Of a stretch of 64,000 nt of DNA, positions 63,201-64,000 are shown one piece after another. Below the pieces are notes generated by a model that was not told the DNA's origin, searched no databases, and worked only from the letters and a program-made list of their open reading frames with translations. Every line of letters starts with the position of its first letter. Within the stretch, counting starts at the first letter, position 1. The stretch comes from Variovorax boronicumulans. Lineage in GTDB: Bacteria; Pseudomonadota; Gammaproteobacteria; Burkholderiales; Burkholderiaceae_C. The translations under genes and the position numbers were made by a program. The DNA is taken from positions 41,959 through 105,958 of the forward strand of contig NZ_JARXVG010000017.1 in assembly GCF_029892485.1 (NCBI RefSeq). The letters are read 5' to 3'.

Positions 63201-64000
63201 GAGGAGGCCGACGTCGACAAGCTGCCGATGCTGCTCGTAGCCGTGCTCAAACCGCTTGAAGTGGATGTCGACAAGCTGTTCACGCTGCTGTTGGTCGTGC
63301 TCAAGCCCGTGGACAAGCTCGAGATACCACTGGTCGCAGTGCTCAGGCCGGACGATGTCGAGGTCGACAGGCTGTCGATGCTGCTCGTTGCTGTACTCAG
63401 ACCGCTCGACGTGGATGTCGACAGGCTGCCAATGCCGCTGGTCGCCGTACTCAAGCCGCTCGAAGTAGACGTTGAGAGGCTATCGATGCTGCTCGTGGCG
63501 GTGCTCAAACCGCTCGAGGTAGACGTCGAGAGGCTGCTCACGCTGCTGTCGGTCGTGCTCAGCCCGGTGGACAGGCTCGAGATACCGCTAGTCGCAGTGC
63601 TCAGGCCGCTCGAAGTGGAGGTCGACAAGCTGTTGATGCTGCTCGCGGCCGTGCTCAATCCGCTCGAAGTGGATGTCGACAGGCTGCTGATGTTGCTGTT
63701 GGTCGTGCTCAGGCCCGTGGACAGGCTCGAGATCCCGCTGGTCGCTGTACTCAGACCAGAAGAGGTCGAGGTCGACAGGCTGTCGATGCTGCTTGTTGCC
63801 GTGCTCAAACCGCTCGAGGTCGAAGTCGATAGGCTGCTCACGCTGCTGTTGGTCGTACTCAGGCCCGTCGAAAGGCTCGAGATCCCACTGGTTGCCGTGC
63901 TCAAGCCAGACGACGTTGAGGTCGACAGGCTGCTGATGCCGCTCGAGGTAGATGTCGACAGGCTGCTGATCCCACTGGTTGCCGTGCTCAGGCCGGACGA
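60224..64000 (-). CDS. trimeric autotransporter adhesin (YadA-like), N-terminus beyond window
   Basis: Outer-membrane trimeric adhesin; type Vc secretion. At least ~1258 residues are in the window; the frame stays open to 64000, so the signal peptide and N-terminal head are outside. From the C-terminus: YadA anchor (~70 residues, ending GVNAGIGWKWK), a neck/coil QITGVAAGSADSDATNVAQL, head-type repeats with AIGPQSVASGASSFAAGNGA and AVGLGAQATGANGIAVGTGS (about 60820-61110), then a Ser/Thr/Gly-rich stalk to the edge. The order stalk-head-anchor shows a multi-domain fibre. Neighbouring DUF2827 genes may modify it. Terminated by the hairpin at 60151-60190. Confidence 0.93.
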   Translation of the reverse strand, partial: SSGLSTATSGISSLSTSTSSGISSLSTSTSSGLSTATSGISSLSTGLSTTNSSVSSLSTSTSSGLSTATSSIDSLSTSTSSGLSTATSGISSLSTGLSTTNSNISSLSTSTSSGLSTAASSINSLSTSTSSGLSTATSGISSLSTGLSTTDSSVSSLSTSTSSGLSTATSSIDSLSTSTSSGLSTATSGIGSLSTSTSSGLSTATSSIDSLSTSTSSGLSTATSGISSLSTGLSTTNSSVNSLSTSTSSGLSTATSSIGSLSTSASSGLSTATSGISSLSTGLSTTNGSVSSLSTSTSSGLSTATSSIDSLSTSTSSGLSTATSSIGSLSTSTSSGLSTAASGISSLSTGLSTTNSSVSSLSTSASSGLSTATSRIDSLSTSTSSGLSTATSSISSLSTSTSSGLSTATSGISSLSTGLSTTNSNLNSLSTSTSSGLSTATSSIESLSTSTSSGLSTATSGISSLSTGLSTTNSNVSSLSTSTSSGLSTATSNIESLSTSTSSGLSTATSSIGSLSTSTSSGLSTATSSIDSLSTSTSSGLSTATSGISSLSTGLSTTNSNVSSLSTSTSSGLSTAASSIDSLSTSTSSGLSTATSGISSLSTGLSTTNSSVSSLSTSTSSGLSTATSSIGSLSTSTSSGLSTATSSIDSLSTSTSSGLSTAISGISSLSTGLSTTNSNVSSLSTSTSSGLSTATSGITSLSTGLSTTDSTVSSLSTSTSSGLSTAVSGIGSLSTGLSTAFSGIGSLSTGLSTASSGISSLSSGLSTTNSSVNSLSTSTSSGLSTAASSIGSLSTSTSSGLSTATSSINSLSTSTSSGLSTVASSVDSLSTSTSSGLSTATSSISSLSTGLSTVTSSVGSLSSGLSTTNSNVGSLSTSTSSGLSTATSGISSLSTGLSTTNSNLSSLSSSVSGSTSGLASLSTSTSTGLSTATSSISSLSTTVNTINDKGTKYFQANSTAAKADASGREAVAIGPQSVASGASSFAAGNGAKATADGAVAVGLGAQATGANGIAVGTGSQAVASGTAIGFGAVVQQSGGVALGSGSVASTAAGVAGFVPGSANAQQEAAIKATTGTQAAVSVGDAASGQFRQITGVAAGSADSDATNVAQLRAVSSAATASSVQYATNPDGSVNYNQITLGAGQAPGGTRIGNVAPGILPGDAVNVQQLGQVQSQVGDVARIAYSGSAMAFAMSGTYLPTLYPGEKTVGVGLGNYKGYSAVALTFKALSDDGKMSWGAGLSTTGKEWGVNAGIGWKWK
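61200..64000 (-). repeat. coding tandem repeats of the adhesin stalk, 18- and 14-residue units
   Basis: The stalk is a mosaic of an 18-residue unit (type SLSTSTSSGLSTATSSID, 54 bases) and a 14-residue unit (type SLSTGLSTTNSSVS, 42 bases), more than fifty in the window by length. Ile/Val and Leu fall at about 3.5-3.6 spacing, consistent with trimeric coiled coil (18 residues in five turns, 14 in four). Repeats differ mainly by synonymous bases (GTCGACAGGCTG against GTCGACAAGCTG), so they are not a recent expansion. Ser+Thr makes up more than half of the residues. Confidence 0.93.

Noticed and set aside
62014..63468. Plus-strand Cys/Ser-rich open frames within the adhesin region
   Set aside because: Antisense reading of the same repeats, no ribosome site and no family similarity.
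61200..64000. Regular repeats about 42-54 bases, possible CRISPR or satellite
   Set aside because: They lie in one open minus-strand frame ending in a YadA anchor, vary at third codon positions and have no spacers; they code for the adhesin stalk.

Overview
The window is GC-rich (roughly two thirds G+C by eye), densely coded with short intergenic gaps and many ATGA stop/start overlaps. Gene content and order point to a betaproteobacterium of the order Burkholderiales, most probably family Comamonadaceae and close to Variovorax: rpsP-rimM-trmD-rplS, an indole-acetate-degradation-like locus under a MarR regulator, a Hda/PcnB/FolK block opposite purM, DUF3579, kynB-kynU-kynA, and a large trimeric autotransporter. 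The taxonomic call is inference from gene content, not from a marker search. No tRNA or rRNA gene, insertion sequence, prophage or CRISPR array was seen, and no stretch over 300 bases lacks a gene.

Layout. 1-10300: catabolic locus with two minus-strand operons, (a) indolepyruvate oxidoreductase alpha, beta-DUF6537, PDR-type reductase read in order from 5806 leftwards to a Rieske oxygenase alpha subunit cut by the window edge, and (b) opine-type dehydrogenase, 3-hydroxyacyl-CoA dehydrogenase, alpha/beta-hydrolase-fold protein, quinone-reductase-like dehydrogenase; a divergent MarR regulator lies between them with a palindromic operator over both promoters. 10400-20970: housekeeping genes (RhlE-type helicase, orn, M48 protease, pterin dehydratase, rsgA, hisC, cbiB-like, Nudix, then the rplS-trmD-rimM-rpsP operon). 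21150-29240: acetyltransferase, Pit phosphate transporter with its DUF47 partner, folK-pcnB-hda, purM, AI-2E-type permease. 29360-34710: a cysteine hydrolase/DJ-1/GlxA-regulator module, then an ECF42-like sigma factor with two YciI (DGPF) proteins and a SUMF1-like lipobox-free secreted protein. 34830-41350: VOC protein, SirB1, murJ, rpsT, DUF3579, argD-argF, YkgJ. 41420-47380: kynurenine pathway from tryptophan to anthranilate, a SUKH/ankyrin-like protein, an FAD monooxygenase. 47390-53350: feoA-feoB-DUF6587, phosphoesterase, aconitase. 53510-57080: small membrane protein, XRE regulator, FadE-type acyl-CoA dehydrogenase. 57210-64000: a secreted protein, two tandem DUF2827 proteins and a giant Ser/Thr-rich trimeric autotransporter adhesin that runs off the right edge.

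How the genes fit together. The left locus and the kyn genes both deal with tryptophan-derived indoles: the kyn genes take tryptophan to anthranilate, while the left locus carries the enzyme types reported for aerobic indole-3-acetate breakdown, which is also expected to end at anthranilate. The right end is the best candidate for an undescribed system: two DUF2827 proteins whose C-terminal motif resembles the donor-binding segment of GT-B glycosyltransferases are translationally coupled to each other and to a secreted protein, and sit 90 bases downstream of an adhesin whose stalk is built almost wholly of Ser, Thr and Gly; the simple reading is a dedicated O-glycosylation pair for this adhesin, which is a hypothesis. 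Other points worth testing are an alpha/beta-hydrolase lacking both the nucleophile and the catalytic histidine inside the indole-acetate-like locus, and a well-spaced ECF42-type promoter in front of the YciI pair.
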